A stretch of DNA of 64,000 bases, taken from contig NZ_CP102173.1 of the NCBI RefSeq assembly GCF_024584515.1, positions 682,001 to 746,000 of the forward strand, given 5' to 3'. Shown here in pieces: positions 8,083 to 17,370 of this stretch. The position numbers and the translations under genes are program-made. Position 1 is the stretch's first letter; every line of letters starts with the position of its first letter. Source of the DNA: Aeromicrobium wangtongii. Its GTDB lineage: Bacteria > Actinomycetota > Actinomycetes > Propionibacteriales > Nocardioidaceae. A model generated the notes under the pieces. It saw nothing but the letters and a program-made list of their open reading frames with translations, did not search any database and was not told where the DNA came from.

Positions 8083-9391
8083 GCGCGCCGGGGTCGTGGA
8101 CGTCGTGGCGTCCACCTCCCCGGACGCTCTGCGGCGTCCCGATGCCGTCACGTTGATCACCGTCTACCTGCTGCTGCTCGTCGTCATCCCGTCCAGGCTG
8201 ACCGTCGCGCCGCTCGGGGCAGCGGGATCGCCGGCGCAGCTGGTCGGCCTGTTGGCCCTGGGGTGGTGGATCTTCTACGAGGTCCAGCGGACGACGCAGG
8301 ATCCGCCCGGGGCGCGACCTGTGCGGGTGATGTACATCGCGACGGCCTGCGCCTTCTTCGCGAGCTATGTCGTGGCGATGAGCCGGCCCATCGACGGGAC
8401 GGAGTCGAGCAGCGCCGATCTCGGAATGGTCGCGACGGCCGCCTGGGGCGGGGTGCTCCTGCTGACCAATGATGGCGTCGCCTCCTGGGACCGGCTCTAC
8501 GTGCTGCTGCGGCGCCTGTCCCTGGCTGGGGGTGCGATCGCCCTTCTGGGCATCGTTCAGTTCGCGACGGGCGAGGCGCTCGTCGACAAGATCTCTGTGC
8601 CGGGTCTGCGGGCCAACGTGGACCTGACGGGCATCGCATTGCGGAACGGGTTCAACCGTCCGGCCGGGACGGCGCTGCACCCCATCGAGTTCGGAGCAGC
8701 GATCTCGATGATCCTGCCGGTGGCACTCACCATGGCTCTGAACGACCGCGATCGGGGTGCGATCAGGCGCTGGTTCCCGGTCGTGGCCATCGGTTTCGCC
8801 AGCGGCTTGTCGATCTCTCGATCAGCTCTCATCGCCTCGCTCGTCGCGCTGGTGTTGCTGGGAGTCAGCTGGAATCCGATGCGCAGGTTGGTCGGTGGCC
8901 TCGTGGTCTTGGTGTTCGGCGGGGCAATGTTCTTGACCGTCCCAGGTCTACTTGGCTCATTGCTCGGGCTGTTCACCGGACTGGGTGACGACAGCAGCGC
9001 TCAGTCGAGGTCGGGCTCCTACGACATCGCCGGTGAGTTCATCGCGCGCTCACCGGTGTTCGGCAGGGGGTTGTTCACGTTCCTTCCGCGGTACCGGATC
9101 CTGGACAACCAGTACCTGGGGTTGATGATCGATGTCGGCATCCTGGGGCTAGCGTGCTTCTTGGGACTGATCGTCGCAGGCATGTGGTGCGCACGAGCCG
9201 TCCGGATCCATGCCGACGACGCCCGCACGCGCGAGATCGGCCAGTCGCTGCTGGCTGGGATCGCCGGGGGCGCCTGCGGGTTCGCACTGTTCGACGGGTT
9301 CAGCTTCCCCATGGCCGCGGGACTGTTCTTCCTCTTCCTGGGCCTGGCGGGAGCGACCTGGCGGTTGGCGCGCACGGGCCCATCGAGTTGA
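8057..9391 (+). CDS. O-antigen ligase/Wzy polymerase-like membrane protein
   Basis: A 444-residue protein (ATG 8057; GTG 8054 immediately before is an alternative) with roughly 10-12 hydrophobic helices. The conserved large exported loop lies between about residues 285 and 330 (RSGSYDIAGEFIARSPVFGRGLFTFLP), and an earlier NGFNRPAGTALHPIEFG segment is typical of the O-antigen ligase/polymerase superfamily (Wzy_C/WaaL). It would polymerise lipid-linked repeat units outside the membrane, with the Wzz-like proteins controlling length. It overlaps the upstream Wzz-like gene, consistent with one transcript. Polymerase versus ligase cannot be told apart by sequence. Confidence 0.78.
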   Translation: MSRSRTAAERAGVVDVVASTSPDALRRPDAVTLITVYLLLLVVIPSRLTVAPLGAAGSPAQLVGLLALGWWIFYEVQRTTQDPPGARPVRVMYIATACAFFASYVVAMSRPIDGTESSSADLGMVATAAWGGVLLLTNDGVASWDRLYVLLRRLSLAGGAIALLGIVQFATGEALVDKISVPGLRANVDLTGIALRNGFNRPAGTALHPIEFGAAISMILPVALTMALNDRDRGAIRRWFPVVAIGFASGLSISRSALIASLVALVLLGVSWNPMRRLVGGLVVLVFGGAMFLTVPGLLGSLLGLFTGLGDDSSAQSRSGSYDIAGEFIARSPVFGRGLFTFLPRYRILDNQYLGLMIDVGILGLACFLGLIVAGMWCARAVRIHADDARTREIGQSLLAGIAGGACGFALFDGFSFPMAAGLFFLFLGLAGATWRLARTGPSS

Positions 9392-9399
9392 GCACGGCT

Positions 9400-9416
9400 C
9401 CGTAATCCTGTTACGG
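9400..9416. promoter_or_regulatory. inverted repeat CCGTAA-N5-TTACGG
   Basis: Perfect 6-bp arms (9400-9405 and 9411-9416) directly after the polymerase stop and 68 bases before the beta-helix gene's start. The form suits an operator; no T-run follows, so it is not an obvious terminator. Confidence 0.4.
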
Positions 9417-9484
9417 TCGAACGGTCGCAAGTCGGGCATGTGACGTAAACCCAACTGATTCGGGACACCGATCGAGGAGTTCAC

Positions 9485-10717
9485 ATGCCCGGAAATGGCC
9501 TACGTCCGCCCGCACCCACGAAACGTGCACACCGCTGGGTGACCATCGCGTGCGCGCTCGGACTGACACTAGTGCTGGGCACGGCATCGGTCGCCGCCCT
9601 CTCGGCCGCGGACCGGAGTCGGACGTCGACGGCACGATTCGCCAACGCGGAGGCCTCGTGGACGCCATGGTGCGGCCACCGCTCGTGGTCCCGCGCCACG
9701 TGCGGGTACCCCCGGCCATGGACGTCCGGGACTCCCGGCGAGCCGACGACCGAGACGCCCGCCACGCCGTCGGCCACACCCACGGACGAGCCGGCCACGC
9801 CTGGACCGACACCCCCGCCCGAGCCGACGGCAACGGCTCCCACGCCGACCGGCCCCGCTGAGGTCATCACCGGGTGCGCTCCGGACCCCAGCTCGTGCGG
9901 CTACCCGGACGCGAGCACGACGGGGGTGCCCGAGGGTACCGAGCTCGTCCGCGTCCCCCAGGACGCCAGGTCGGGCGACGGGTGGCACTACGACGAGCGC
10001 GGTTGGATCGAGGTCGATCAGACCGGCGCGACGCTCTCGGGCATCTCGACCACGAGGAGCGTCAACATCACGGCCTCGAGTGTCACGGTCCAAAACTCCC
10101 GCATCATCGTGTCCGGTGAAGACTTCGGCATCGCGGTGCGCCATGCGGACAACGTGACGCTGCGCAACAACGACATCGCCGGCCCGGCCAGCTCAGGTCC
10201 CACACGGCTCATGAACGGCATCAAGGACATCTACTCGGACTCGGCGAACCTCCAGGTCATCGGCAACGACATCTCGAACACCGCCTGCGGTGTCCAGACC
10301 GACCAAGGTCTGATCGAGGACAACTACATCCACGATCTCGCGTTCACCGGGGACGACCATGTCAACGGCACGACGAGCAACGGTGGTTCGCGCCCGCTGA
10401 CGATCCGGCACAACACGATCTTCAATCCGCAGGACCAGACGGACGCGGTCAGCCTGTTCCAGGACTTCGGTCCGCAGAACAACCGCGTCATCGACGACAA
10501 CCTGCTGGCCGGCGGGGGCTACACGATCTACGCCGGCGCCAACGCGGGCAAGGAATCCTCCGCCACCAACATCTCGGTGACCAACAACCGCATCTCTCGG
10601 GTCTTCTATCCCAAGGGAGGCTTCTTCGGGTACGCGACGGCGTACACGACCAGCGGGGGCAACTCGTGGGAGGGCAACGTCTGGGACGACACCGGGGACC
10701 CGATTCCCGCGCCGTAG
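9485..10717 (+). CDS. secreted right-handed beta-helix (polysaccharide-lyase-like) protein
   Basis: A 410-residue exported protein. CGAGGAG lies just before ATG 9485. Residues about 16-40 are a signal sequence or anchor, 80-125 a Pro/Thr-rich linker (PTDEPATPGPTPPPEP), and 150-405 a run of parallel beta-helix rungs with repeated N-x-I/V motifs (VNITASSVTVQNSRI, NVTLRNNDIAG, LQVIGNDIS, LIEDNYIHD, LTIRHNTIF, NRVIDDNLL, ISVTNNRIS). Such PbH1 folds are typical of carbohydrate lyases, hydrolases and epimerases. With its position after the polymerase it likely acts on, or trims, the exported glycan; activity unproven. Confidence 0.75.
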   Translation: MPGNGLRPPAPTKRAHRWVTIACALGLTLVLGTASVAALSAADRSRTSTARFANAEASWTPWCGHRSWSRATCGYPRPWTSGTPGEPTTETPATPSATPTDEPATPGPTPPPEPTATAPTPTGPAEVITGCAPDPSSCGYPDASTTGVPEGTELVRVPQDARSGDGWHYDERGWIEVDQTGATLSGISTTRSVNITASSVTVQNSRIIVSGEDFGIAVRHADNVTLRNNDIAGPASSGPTRLMNGIKDIYSDSANLQVIGNDISNTACGVQTDQGLIEDNYIHDLAFTGDDHVNGTTSNGGSRPLTIRHNTIFNPQDQTDAVSLFQDFGPQNNRVIDDNLLAGGGYTIYAGANAGKESSATNISVTNNRISRVFYPKGGFFGYATAYTTSGGNSWEGNVWDDTGDPIPAP

Positions 10718-10721
10718 CGGG

Positions 10722-11621
10722 TCAGCGGGGGACGATCGTGTCCGAGCAACCCAGCTCGGCCGGTCGGCTCCGGGGGCTGAGCAAGGCCTTCACCGACGCG
10801 ATGCTCTCGCCCTGACCGCGCAGCACCCATGACGTCTCGCTCAGGACCGAGAGACACAGGTAGGCGACTCCTGCGTACGGAGGATGACGACGGGCGTACA
10901 ACCGCACCCGGTTGAGCACCTGCATCACGTGGGTGCGCACCGTGCGACCCGAGGCGCCGCCGATGTGCGTCACGACGGCGGTGGGTTCGTAGACGGTGCT
11001 CCAGCCGCGGTCCTTGGCGCGCAACGAGAAGTCGGTCTCCTCTGAGTACAGGAAGTAGCTCTCGTCCCAGCCGCCCAGAGCCGTGTGGACATCGCGCCGG
11101 ACCAGCAGGGCCGCACCGAGCGCCCAGTCGACCACCTGGCGATGCTCGTACGTTGCCGGATCACTGATGTACTCGTCGAAGCAAGGGCGTTTGGTCCAGC
11201 CGAGACCCGCTGTGCGAAGCAGCACAGGCTCACGGCGCAACGACCGGAACAGCTGCCCGTCGGGTTGGAGCACGCGAGGCGCGACCACCGCCGCCCGAGT
11301 GGCCTGCAGGGTCGCGAACATGCTTCGGACGCTGCCGGGACCAAGACGCACATCGGGGTTGAGGACCAGGATGGTCTCGACCCCCGGAAGTGCCTCGACC
11401 CCGCGGTTCACGCCGGCGGCGTAACCGGTGTTGCTGTTCTCGACGACGAGGCAGTCGTCCCGCGCCCGCAGGATCTCCAGCGAGTTGTCGGTCGAGCCGT
11501 TGTCGACCACCGCGGTCACCGCCGACAAGCCGTCGAGGGCTTGGGGGATCGTTGCGAGCAACCCCTCGATGACGTGGGCGCTGTTGTAGGAGACGATGAC
11601 CACCCCCACGTCGTAGCTCAT
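10722..11621 (-). CDS. GT2 family glycosyltransferase (rhamnosyltransferase-like)
   Basis: A 299-residue cytoplasmic or peripheral glycosyltransferase. The GT-A signature is clear: VVIVSYNSA at the N-terminus, VVDNGSTDNSLEI, and LNPDVRLGPG containing the metal-binding Asp. The later YFLYSEETDFSLRAKDRGW block (acceptor-side E-D/E-T-D) is typical of WcaA/RfbN rhamnosyltransferase-like enzymes. TAGTAT lies exactly 6 bases before ATG 11621 on the reverse strand, suggesting a leaderless mRNA. It is convergent with the beta-helix gene (4 bases apart). Donor and acceptor are unknown. Confidence 0.85.
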   Translation of the reverse strand: MSYDVGVVIVSYNSAHVIEGLLATIPQALDGLSAVTAVVDNGSTDNSLEILRARDDCLVVENSNTGYAAGVNRGVEALPGVETILVLNPDVRLGPGSVRSMFATLQATRAAVVAPRVLQPDGQLFRSLRREPVLLRTAGLGWTKRPCFDEYISDPATYEHRQVVDWALGAALLVRRDVHTALGGWDESYFLYSEETDFSLRAKDRGWSTVYEPTAVVTHIGGASGRTVRTHVMQVLNRVRLYARRHPPYAGVAYLCLSVLSETSWVLRGQGESIASVKALLSPRSRPAELGCSDTIVPR

Positions 11622-11627
11622 CCTCGG

Positions 11628-11633
11628 ATACTA
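11628..11633 (-). promoter_or_regulatory. -10 element TAGTAT for leaderless GT2 gene
   Basis: On the reverse strand TAGTAT is followed by 6 bases and then ATG 11621, so transcription would start at the start codon. Confidence 0.6.
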
Positions 11634-11700
11634 GGTCCGGTACCGTCAATTGAGCGTCATATGAGCAAGATGATCGGTCCCGGCGGCCCACGGCACAACC

Positions 11701-11706
11701 TAGACT
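11701..11706 (+). promoter_or_regulatory. -10 element TAGACT for leaderless glycosyltransferase gene
   Basis: TAGACT, 6 bases, then GTG 11713. No Shine-Dalgarno precedes the start, consistent with leaderless expression. Confidence 0.6.
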
Positions 11707-11712
11707 ACGACC

Positions 11713-12867
11713 GTGATGTCCACCCGGAGGCAAGCGATCGTGTACTGCGCCGGTGCTCCGTGGGACGCCGTCCAGGGCACCGACCGGCACCTGGTGAGAA
11801 GCCTCGCGCGGCACGTCGACGTCCTGTGGGTGGACCCGCCGCTCTCATCGCTGCGGATCGCCGCCGGACGTGAGCCACGTGGTGCAGTGGCAGGCGGCCG
11901 TCTGCGCGACGTCGATGACCGCACGACCCGACTCCTCACGATCGGCCCGCCCTTTCCGGGTCGACGAACGGTGCTGCCGATAACCCAGGGCATCATGCGA
12001 CGCTCGATCAGGCGGGCCGTGCAGGAGGCAGGCATGGAGGTCCTGGCCACCATCGTCGCGAGCCCGTTGCAGCCGTTGAGGGTCGTCCCCGGGGGAGCAC
12101 AGGTGTACTTCGCGACGGACGACTTCGTGGCCGGCGCGGAGCTGATGGGGCAATCACGATCGCTCCTCGCCCGGGAGGAGCAGCGGCGGCTCGACGAGGC
12201 CGACCTCCTCATGGCGGTCAGTCCCACGATCGCCGGGCCATGGCAGGGCCGCTCCGCGGCGACGATGGTCCTGCCGAACGGGTGTGACGCCTCGGCGTAC
12301 GACCGGCTCGACCAGGCCCCGGAGGTGACGGACGTGCCGCTGGTGCCGCCGATCGCGGGTGTCGTCGGTCAGCTGTCGCCCCGACTGGACCTCTCGTTGA
12401 TCGAGGCCGTGGCGGACAGCGGCATCTCGGTGCTGCTCGTCGGTCCCGTGCAGCCCGGATTCGAGCCGGAGCGGTTCGCTCGCTTGGCTGCGCGGCCGAA
12501 TGTGGCATGGGTGGGTCGCAAGGAGCTCTCGGAGCTTCGGTCGTACCTGCGCCTGATGGACGTCGGCCTGACGCCTTATGCCGACTCGGACTTCAACCGC
12601 GCGAGCTTCCCCCTGAAGACGCTGGAGTACCTGGCCGCGGGGATGCCGGTCGTCTCGACGCCGCTGCCGGCTGTGGAATGGCTCGGCACGTCGCTGATCG
12701 CCGTGGCGGAGGAACCGCTGGACTTCGCCCGGGCGGTGAAGCAGGCCGTCACGGACGCGGCGTCCCCGCACACTGCGGAGCGGGCACGCAGCTTCGCCGG
12801 CCAGCACACCTGGGACGCCCGAGCGGCCGACCTGCTGCAGGCGATCGACCGCCTGGCCGACCGGTAG
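11713..12867 (+). CDS. glycosyltransferase, GT4/GT1-like
   Basis: A 384-residue GT-B type enzyme. Start GTG 11713 is supported by TAGACT six bases upstream; the adjacent ATG 11716 is equally possible. The C-terminal half carries the nucleotide-sugar-binding pattern: AGVVGQLSPRLDLSLIEAV, VLLVGP, NVAWVGRKELSELRSYLRLMDVGLTPYADSDFNRASFPLKTLEYLAAGMPVVSTPLPAVEWL, with the E-x-x-A-x-G-x-P segment. It likely transfers one sugar of the repeat unit. It is the only forward gene in this stretch and converges on the reverse operon (3 bases between stops). Confidence 0.85.
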   Translation: MMSTRRQAIVYCAGAPWDAVQGTDRHLVRSLARHVDVLWVDPPLSSLRIAAGREPRGAVAGGRLRDVDDRTTRLLTIGPPFPGRRTVLPITQGIMRRSIRRAVQEAGMEVLATIVASPLQPLRVVPGGAQVYFATDDFVAGAELMGQSRSLLAREEQRRLDEADLLMAVSPTIAGPWQGRSAATMVLPNGCDASAYDRLDQAPEVTDVPLVPPIAGVVGQLSPRLDLSLIEAVADSGISVLLVGPVQPGFEPERFARLAARPNVAWVGRKELSELRSYLRLMDVGLTPYADSDFNRASFPLKTLEYLAAGMPVVSTPLPAVEWLGTSLIAVAEEPLDFARAVKQAVTDAASPHTAERARSFAGQHTWDARAADLLQAIDRLADR

Positions 12868-12870
12868 CTC

Positions 12871-14118
12871 CTAGGAAGTGCTCGGACGCGGCAGCGCGTC
12901 GCGCGCCACCGGTCGGGCGTTGAAGTCGTCCTCAGCCGTCCGGCCCAGCCACCGGCGCGTGCGCCGCACCAGATCATGACGGGCGAATCGTGCGGTCGCC
13001 ACGATCTCCTCGTGGCCGGTTCGCCGGCTCTGATGCTGCGCCCCGTCATACACCTCGAGCTGTGTCGTGGCCGCGGCCGTCAACGAGAAGCGGTCCTCGA
13101 CCACCTGCCGGGCGAAGAGGCCGAGCTCCAGGCGGCGGACCGGATCCAGCAGCAGACGGTCGAGCAGAGCGCGCAATTCCTCAACCGGATTCCCGGTGAG
13201 GCTGCCGTGCCCGTACCAGCCGGTCCAGAGGAACTCAGGCAGTGTGTCGGGCGTCAGGAGCCGGAAGAACCCGCCCTCCCCTTGGACGATGAGCGGTTTC
13301 GCAAAAGCCATCGAGCGCAGCGCTGAGCCACCCATCGCGATGCACACGTCCGCGAGGTCGTAGGCGGAGCGGGGATCCGCGACCTCGCCGGTCAGCACCA
13401 CGGCTCGGCGTCCGATCGCCTCGTTGACCCGGCGCGCGCTGTCCTCAACCTCCTTCCGGGCCGGTCCGTCACCGACGATCAACAGCTGCGCCGGGCAGGA
13501 ACGATCCAGGACCGCGATCGCGGCGATCGCGGTCAGCAGTCCCTCGAGCTTGAGCTCGCGCGCCAGGCGAGTGACGCACACGATGATCGGCAGCTCCCCC
13601 CGCAGGTTCCACTGCTCCCGGGTGGCGTGCGCATCCCCGGCGACGCCGGGACGATTGCCCACCAGATCGACGGGTGGCTCGATGACCGACACCAGCTGAC
13701 GGCGTCGCCCGCGCTCACTCGCTGCGATCTGCTCGGTGCCGACCACCAACGGCATGCTGTGCGGCAGGAAGGGCGCCACCGCCATCGACATGACGGTGGC
13801 GACCGGGGCGGCGGCTCGTCCGCGGCAGGCCAGGTAGGACTCGAGCCCGGGCGGCCACTCGTAGCCGTGCACGATGTCGATGCCTCGCTGGTCGATGAGG
13901 CGGCCGATGTCCTGCACGACGGAGCGGGTGGGGCGGCGATGGACCGGCGGTGACTCGACGAACTCGAGACCGAGCTCGTCGATCCGGGCGCACAGCGGCC
14001 CCGGCTGGCCGTACACGAGCGTCTCATGGCCTTGGCGGCTGATCTCGTGAGCGATCTCGATCGCGTTGAGCTGACTGCCGCCGACGCCGAGGTCGTGGGG
14101 ATACACGAGGATCTTCAT
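12871..14118 (-). CDS. glycosyltransferase family 4
   Basis: A 415-residue GT-B glycosyltransferase. The N-terminus MKILVYPHDLGVGGSQLNAIEIA has the G-G-x-x acceptor-binding loop of GT4 enzymes, and the C-terminal donor domain includes VTRLARELKLEGLLTAIA, LLIVGDGPARKEVE and VVLTGEVADPRSAYDLADVCIAMGGSALRSMAFAKPLIV. It is the last gene of the eight-gene reverse operon; ATG 14118 overlaps the flippase stop (ATGA, 14115-14118). It presumably adds a sugar to the lipid-linked repeat before flipping. Linkage unknown. Confidence 0.85.
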   Translation of the reverse strand: MKILVYPHDLGVGGSQLNAIEIAHEISRQGHETLVYGQPGPLCARIDELGLEFVESPPVHRRPTRSVVQDIGRLIDQRGIDIVHGYEWPPGLESYLACRGRAAAPVATVMSMAVAPFLPHSMPLVVGTEQIAASERGRRRQLVSVIEPPVDLVGNRPGVAGDAHATREQWNLRGELPIIVCVTRLARELKLEGLLTAIAAIAVLDRSCPAQLLIVGDGPARKEVEDSARRVNEAIGRRAVVLTGEVADPRSAYDLADVCIAMGGSALRSMAFAKPLIVQGEGGFFRLLTPDTLPEFLWTGWYGHGSLTGNPVEELRALLDRLLLDPVRRLELGLFARQVVEDRFSLTAAATTQLEVYDGAQHQSRRTGHEEIVATARFARHDLVRRTRRWLGRTAEDDFNARPVARDALPRPSTS

Positions 14119-15581
14119 GCGGCGACCTCCGCCGGTCGTGTCCGTAGCGCGGTCAGCGATGCCCGGTCGCGCCACAGCAGTGCGCCGACGACCACGCAGG
14201 TGACCAGGCCGCTGCCGGCGAGGGCCGGGAAGGCCGTCGGGATCAGATGGGCCAGGACGGCGACGACGCCACCGAGCGCCACGGTGGCGACAAGAGCCGG
14301 GGCGCAGTGGCGCCACACCGCGCGAAGGTCGATGCCGACCCGGCTCAGTGCACGCAGGTACATCGGCAGGACCACGACGGCGGCCACGGCGACGACCCCG
14401 GCACCGGCTCCGCCCGCGCCACCGATGCGGGCGCCGGCGATCACCAGCGGCACCAGGGCCAGGAGCCACACGAGCTGGACGGCCAAGATGATGCGCGAGC
14501 GCCGCAGGACGACGAGGTAGTCGTACGTGAGCTCGAAGAAGATGCGAAAGGCGGCCATCAGGCACAGCCAGCGCAGTGGTTCGGCGGCCGGCAGCCAGGC
14601 AGGTCCGTAGACGAACGAGACGATGTCGGGCGCGGTGACGCCCAGCACGACGCAGATCGGGAGGGCGACGGCCGCCAGGGGGCGCAGCAGGCGGTGGAAC
14701 GCCGCCGACATCGCCTCGGGGTCGTGCTGCAACCTGGCGAACATCGCGGGCGCGACGCTGCGCAGGGGCTGCGAGAAGATGCTGACCGGCCAGCTGGAGA
14801 GGTTGAAGGCGAGCACGTAGTAGCCCAGGACGACCGGGCCCAGGAGGTGGCCGACGGCGAGCTGGTCGACGAAACCGATCGTGAAGACGATCAGGCTGGC
14901 CCCGGCGAGGGGCGCTCCGAATCGGAGCAGCGGCCGCACGTACCGGCGGTCGAGGCCGAGACGGTAGGGCAGGGGGGAGTAGGCGATCAGCAGGACGCCG
15001 GACGTCAGTGCGCCGGCGAGCCGTCCGATGACCAGGCTCCAGGCCCCGGCGCCGGACACCGCCAGGCCCAACGAGACCGCGGCACCGACCCAGACGTTGA
15101 CCTGGTCGCTGATCATGCGCCGGTCCTGTCGGAAGTACCTCTGCAGGAGGGCCGCCGGGGTCGCCACGGCCCCGTTGAGCAGGACGCACAGGCTCAGCGC
15201 CTGCACCATGCCCGCGGCGTCCGGGTCGCCCATCGCCTCCGCGAACGGGCCGGCAGCCAGCAGCATCCCGGCAGTGATCACGGCGCTCATGAGCAACGAC
15301 ACGGAGGTGACGGTGGGTGCGATGGCCCGAGGATCGTCGGTCCACCGCACGATCGCCAGGCTCACCCCGAGCTCGTTGAAGCTCAGCACCGCCAGCAGGG
15401 CGATGAAGGCGACCGCGAACGTCCCGAACTCCTCAGGGCCGAGCAGCCGGGCCAGGGCGACGCCGATGGCCAAGGTGCCGAATCGCGCCACCACGGTGTT
15501 GGTGAAGCTCCACGCGAATGCGGTCGAGGCCCTCCCCGCAGCCTGTGCCTCGGCGTCGGGGGAGTTCCGACGTGCCCTCAC
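14115..15581 (-). CDS. Wzx-type polysaccharide flippase
   Basis: A 488-residue integral membrane protein with about 12-14 hydrophobic segments and the MATE/Wzx-like N-terminus RASTAFAWSFTNTVVARFGTLAIGVALARLLGPEEFG, the conserved L-G-P-x-x-F-G motif of polysaccharide exporters (RfbX/WzxC type). It would flip undecaprenyl-linked repeats across the membrane. Start GTG 15581 overlaps the previous stop (GTGA, 15578-15581). A Gly/Ala-rich stretch (IGGAGGAGAGVVAVAAVVV) occurs near residue 415. Its presence with the polymerase and Wzz-like genes defines a Wzy-dependent route. Confidence 0.88.
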   Translation of the reverse strand: MRARRNSPDAEAQAAGRASTAFAWSFTNTVVARFGTLAIGVALARLLGPEEFGTFAVAFIALLAVLSFNELGVSLAIVRWTDDPRAIAPTVTSVSLLMSAVITAGMLLAAGPFAEAMGDPDAAGMVQALSLCVLLNGAVATPAALLQRYFRQDRRMISDQVNVWVGAAVSLGLAVSGAGAWSLVIGRLAGALTSGVLLIAYSPLPYRLGLDRRYVRPLLRFGAPLAGASLIVFTIGFVDQLAVGHLLGPVVLGYYVLAFNLSSWPVSIFSQPLRSVAPAMFARLQHDPEAMSAAFHRLLRPLAAVALPICVVLGVTAPDIVSFVYGPAWLPAAEPLRWLCLMAAFRIFFELTYDYLVVLRRSRIILAVQLVWLLALVPLVIAGARIGGAGGAGAGVVAVAAVVVLPMYLRALSRVGIDLRAVWRHCAPALVATVALGGVVAVLAHLIPTAFPALAGSGLVTCVVVGALLWRDRASLTALRTRPAEVAA

Positions 15582-16699
15582 CGCGCCCCCCGGGTCAAGG
15601 TGGTCGCGGCCGCGAGGCTGGCAGCGACGTACTCCTGCTGCTCGGGCGAGATGTGCGGGAACATCGGCAGGGACAGGATGCGTCCGGCCGCGGCCTCGGC
15701 CACCGGAAAGCAGCCGCGTCCCAGCCCCAGATGGGCGTAGGCCCGCGTGAGGTGGACCGGCGTCGGGTAGTGGATCCCGGCACCGATGCCTTCGGCGTGC
15801 AGGGTCTCGAGGACGGCGTCGCGGCGGTCGACCTGGACGACGTACAGGTGCCAGACATCGGTGTTGCCCGGCGCCGACTCCGGACGCGCGATCCCGGGCA
15901 GGTCCCACAGCAGTGAGTCGTAGAGCTCGGCGGCCTTGCGCCGGTTCTCGTTCCAGCCGGCGAGCCGCCTGAGCTTGGCCTTCAGGACGACTGCCTGGAC
16001 CGTGTCGAGCCGTGAGTTCATGCCGATGACGTCGTGGACGTACTTCGCGGGGCTCCCGTGCGCGGCCAGCACCCGGATCGCCCGGGCGATGTCGGGATCG
16101 TTCGTCGTGACCGCGCCCGCATCGCCGGCGGCGCCGAGGTTCTTGCCGGGGTAGAAGCTGGTGGCGGCGACCAGCCCGACTCCGCCCGATGTCGAGCCGT
16201 GACGGACGGCCCCCTGGGACTGGGCGGCGTCCTCCACGACCGGGATCCCGGCGGGGGCGGCGATCCGGGCGATCCGCTCCATCGGCGCCATCTGCCCGAA
16301 CAGGTGGACCGGCACGATCGCCTGGGTCCTGGTCGTCACGGCCTCGGCGACACCGTGCGGGTCGATCAGCAGATGGGTCGGGTCGACATCGACGAGGACG
16401 GGCGTGGCCCCGATGCGCGACACGGCCTCCGCCGTGGCGATGAAGGTGTTGGCCGGCAGGATGACCTCGCCGCCGGGCCCGACGCCCGCCCCACGCAGTG
16501 CCAGCTCGAGCGCGTCGGTCCCGTTTCCCACGCCCACGCAGTGCGCGACGCCGGTCTCGGCGGCGTACGCCTGCTCGAACTCCTCCACGTCGCTGCCCCC
16601 GATGAACGCCGTCGCTGCGAAGACCCGGTCCAGCCCCTGCCGGACCTCCTCAGCGACCTCCGCCTGCTGGGCGCCGAGGTCGACCAGCGGGACCCTCAT
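15578..16699 (-). CDS. DegT/DnrJ/EryC1 aminotransferase (WbpE/QdtB-like)
   Basis: A 373-residue PLP-dependent sugar aminotransferase. The N-terminus VPLVDLGAQQAEV and GVGNGTDALELALRGAGVGPGGEVILPANTFIATAEAV are closest in pattern to the WbpE/QdtB/FdtB branch that aminates C3 of keto-sugar nucleotides. Catalytic Lys lies in FYPGKNLGAAGDAGAV; VEDAAQSQGA holds the PLP ring-stacking Asp. It would convert a 3-keto sugar nucleotide (produced by the Gfo/Idh/MocA gene upstream) to a 3-amino sugar using glutamate. Joined by 4-base overlaps to genes on both sides. Confidence 0.87.
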   Translation of the reverse strand: MRVPLVDLGAQQAEVAEEVRQGLDRVFAATAFIGGSDVEEFEQAYAAETGVAHCVGVGNGTDALELALRGAGVGPGGEVILPANTFIATAEAVSRIGATPVLVDVDPTHLLIDPHGVAEAVTTRTQAIVPVHLFGQMAPMERIARIAAPAGIPVVEDAAQSQGAVRHGSTSGGVGLVAATSFYPGKNLGAAGDAGAVTTNDPDIARAIRVLAAHGSPAKYVHDVIGMNSRLDTVQAVVLKAKLRRLAGWNENRRKAAELYDSLLWDLPGIARPESAPGNTDVWHLYVVQVDRRDAVLETLHAEGIGAGIHYPTPVHLTRAYAHLGLGRGCFPVAEAAAGRILSLPMFPHISPEQQEYVAASLAAATTLTRGAR

Positions 16700-17370
16700 G
16701 AGACCGCCTCCATCGTGGCTGCCGCGCGCAGGTGGGGGGATGCCCCCAGCAACCGTGCCGGCACGCCCGCCCAGGTCTGGTGGTCCGGCAGGTCGCTCAG
16801 CAGGGTCGAGCCCATCCCGAGGGTGCTGTCGGCGCCTACCCGCAGCCCTTGGCGCACGCTCGCATTGGTGCCGAGATAGGCGGCTTCGCCGACGCTCACC
16901 CCGCCGGCGAGGCTCACGCCTGCGCACAACGTGGCGTAGTCGCCGATGACGTCATCGTGGGTCACGGTGACATTGGGCATCGCGACGACGTGCCGTCCGA
17001 TGCGGGCGTCCGCGGTGATGGCCACGTGGGCCAGCAGCACGGACCCGACCCCCAGGAAGCACGAGCGGGGGACGTGGACCGATGGGTGCACGACCGTGCC
17101 GAAGCGTGACGGCCCGATGTCGTGCTCGGCCAGCTGCGCGACGATCGCCCGGCGGGTCAGGCCCTGCCCGGTGCACACCACGACGTGCGAGCTGCGGTCC
17201 CAGTACAGCTGCTCGAGGCCGCCGATGACCGAGATGCCGCCGACGGACGTCCCGTGCAGGGCCGCGTCGTCGTCGACGATGCCCACGATGCGGTACCGGT
17301 CGGCTGCTGCGACGGCCTCGGCGACCTCGCGGGCCAGGCCTCCTGCCCCGATCAGGATCAGGTCGTTCAT
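16696..17370 (-). CDS. NeuD/PglD-like sugar O/N-acyltransferase
   Basis: A 224-residue enzyme with the N-terminal Rossmann-like motif LILIGAGGLAREVAEAV (PglB/NeuD domain) and a C-terminal left-handed beta-helix of hexapeptide repeats (SVLLAHVAITADARIGRHVVAMPNVTVTHDDVIGDYATLCAGVSLAGGVSVGEAAYLGTNASV). PglD-type enzymes acetylate a UDP-amino sugar with acetyl-CoA; here the flanking aminotransferases would supply the amino group. ATGA overlaps at both ends. Exact substrate unknown. Confidence 0.85.
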   Translation of the reverse strand: MNDLILIGAGGLAREVAEAVAAADRYRIVGIVDDDAALHGTSVGGISVIGGLEQLYWDRSSHVVVCTGQGLTRRAIVAQLAEHDIGPSRFGTVVHPSVHVPRSCFLGVGSVLLAHVAITADARIGRHVVAMPNVTVTHDDVIGDYATLCAGVSLAGGVSVGEAAYLGTNASVRQGLRVGADSTLGMGSTLLSDLPDHQTWAGVPARLLGASPHLRAAATMEAVS

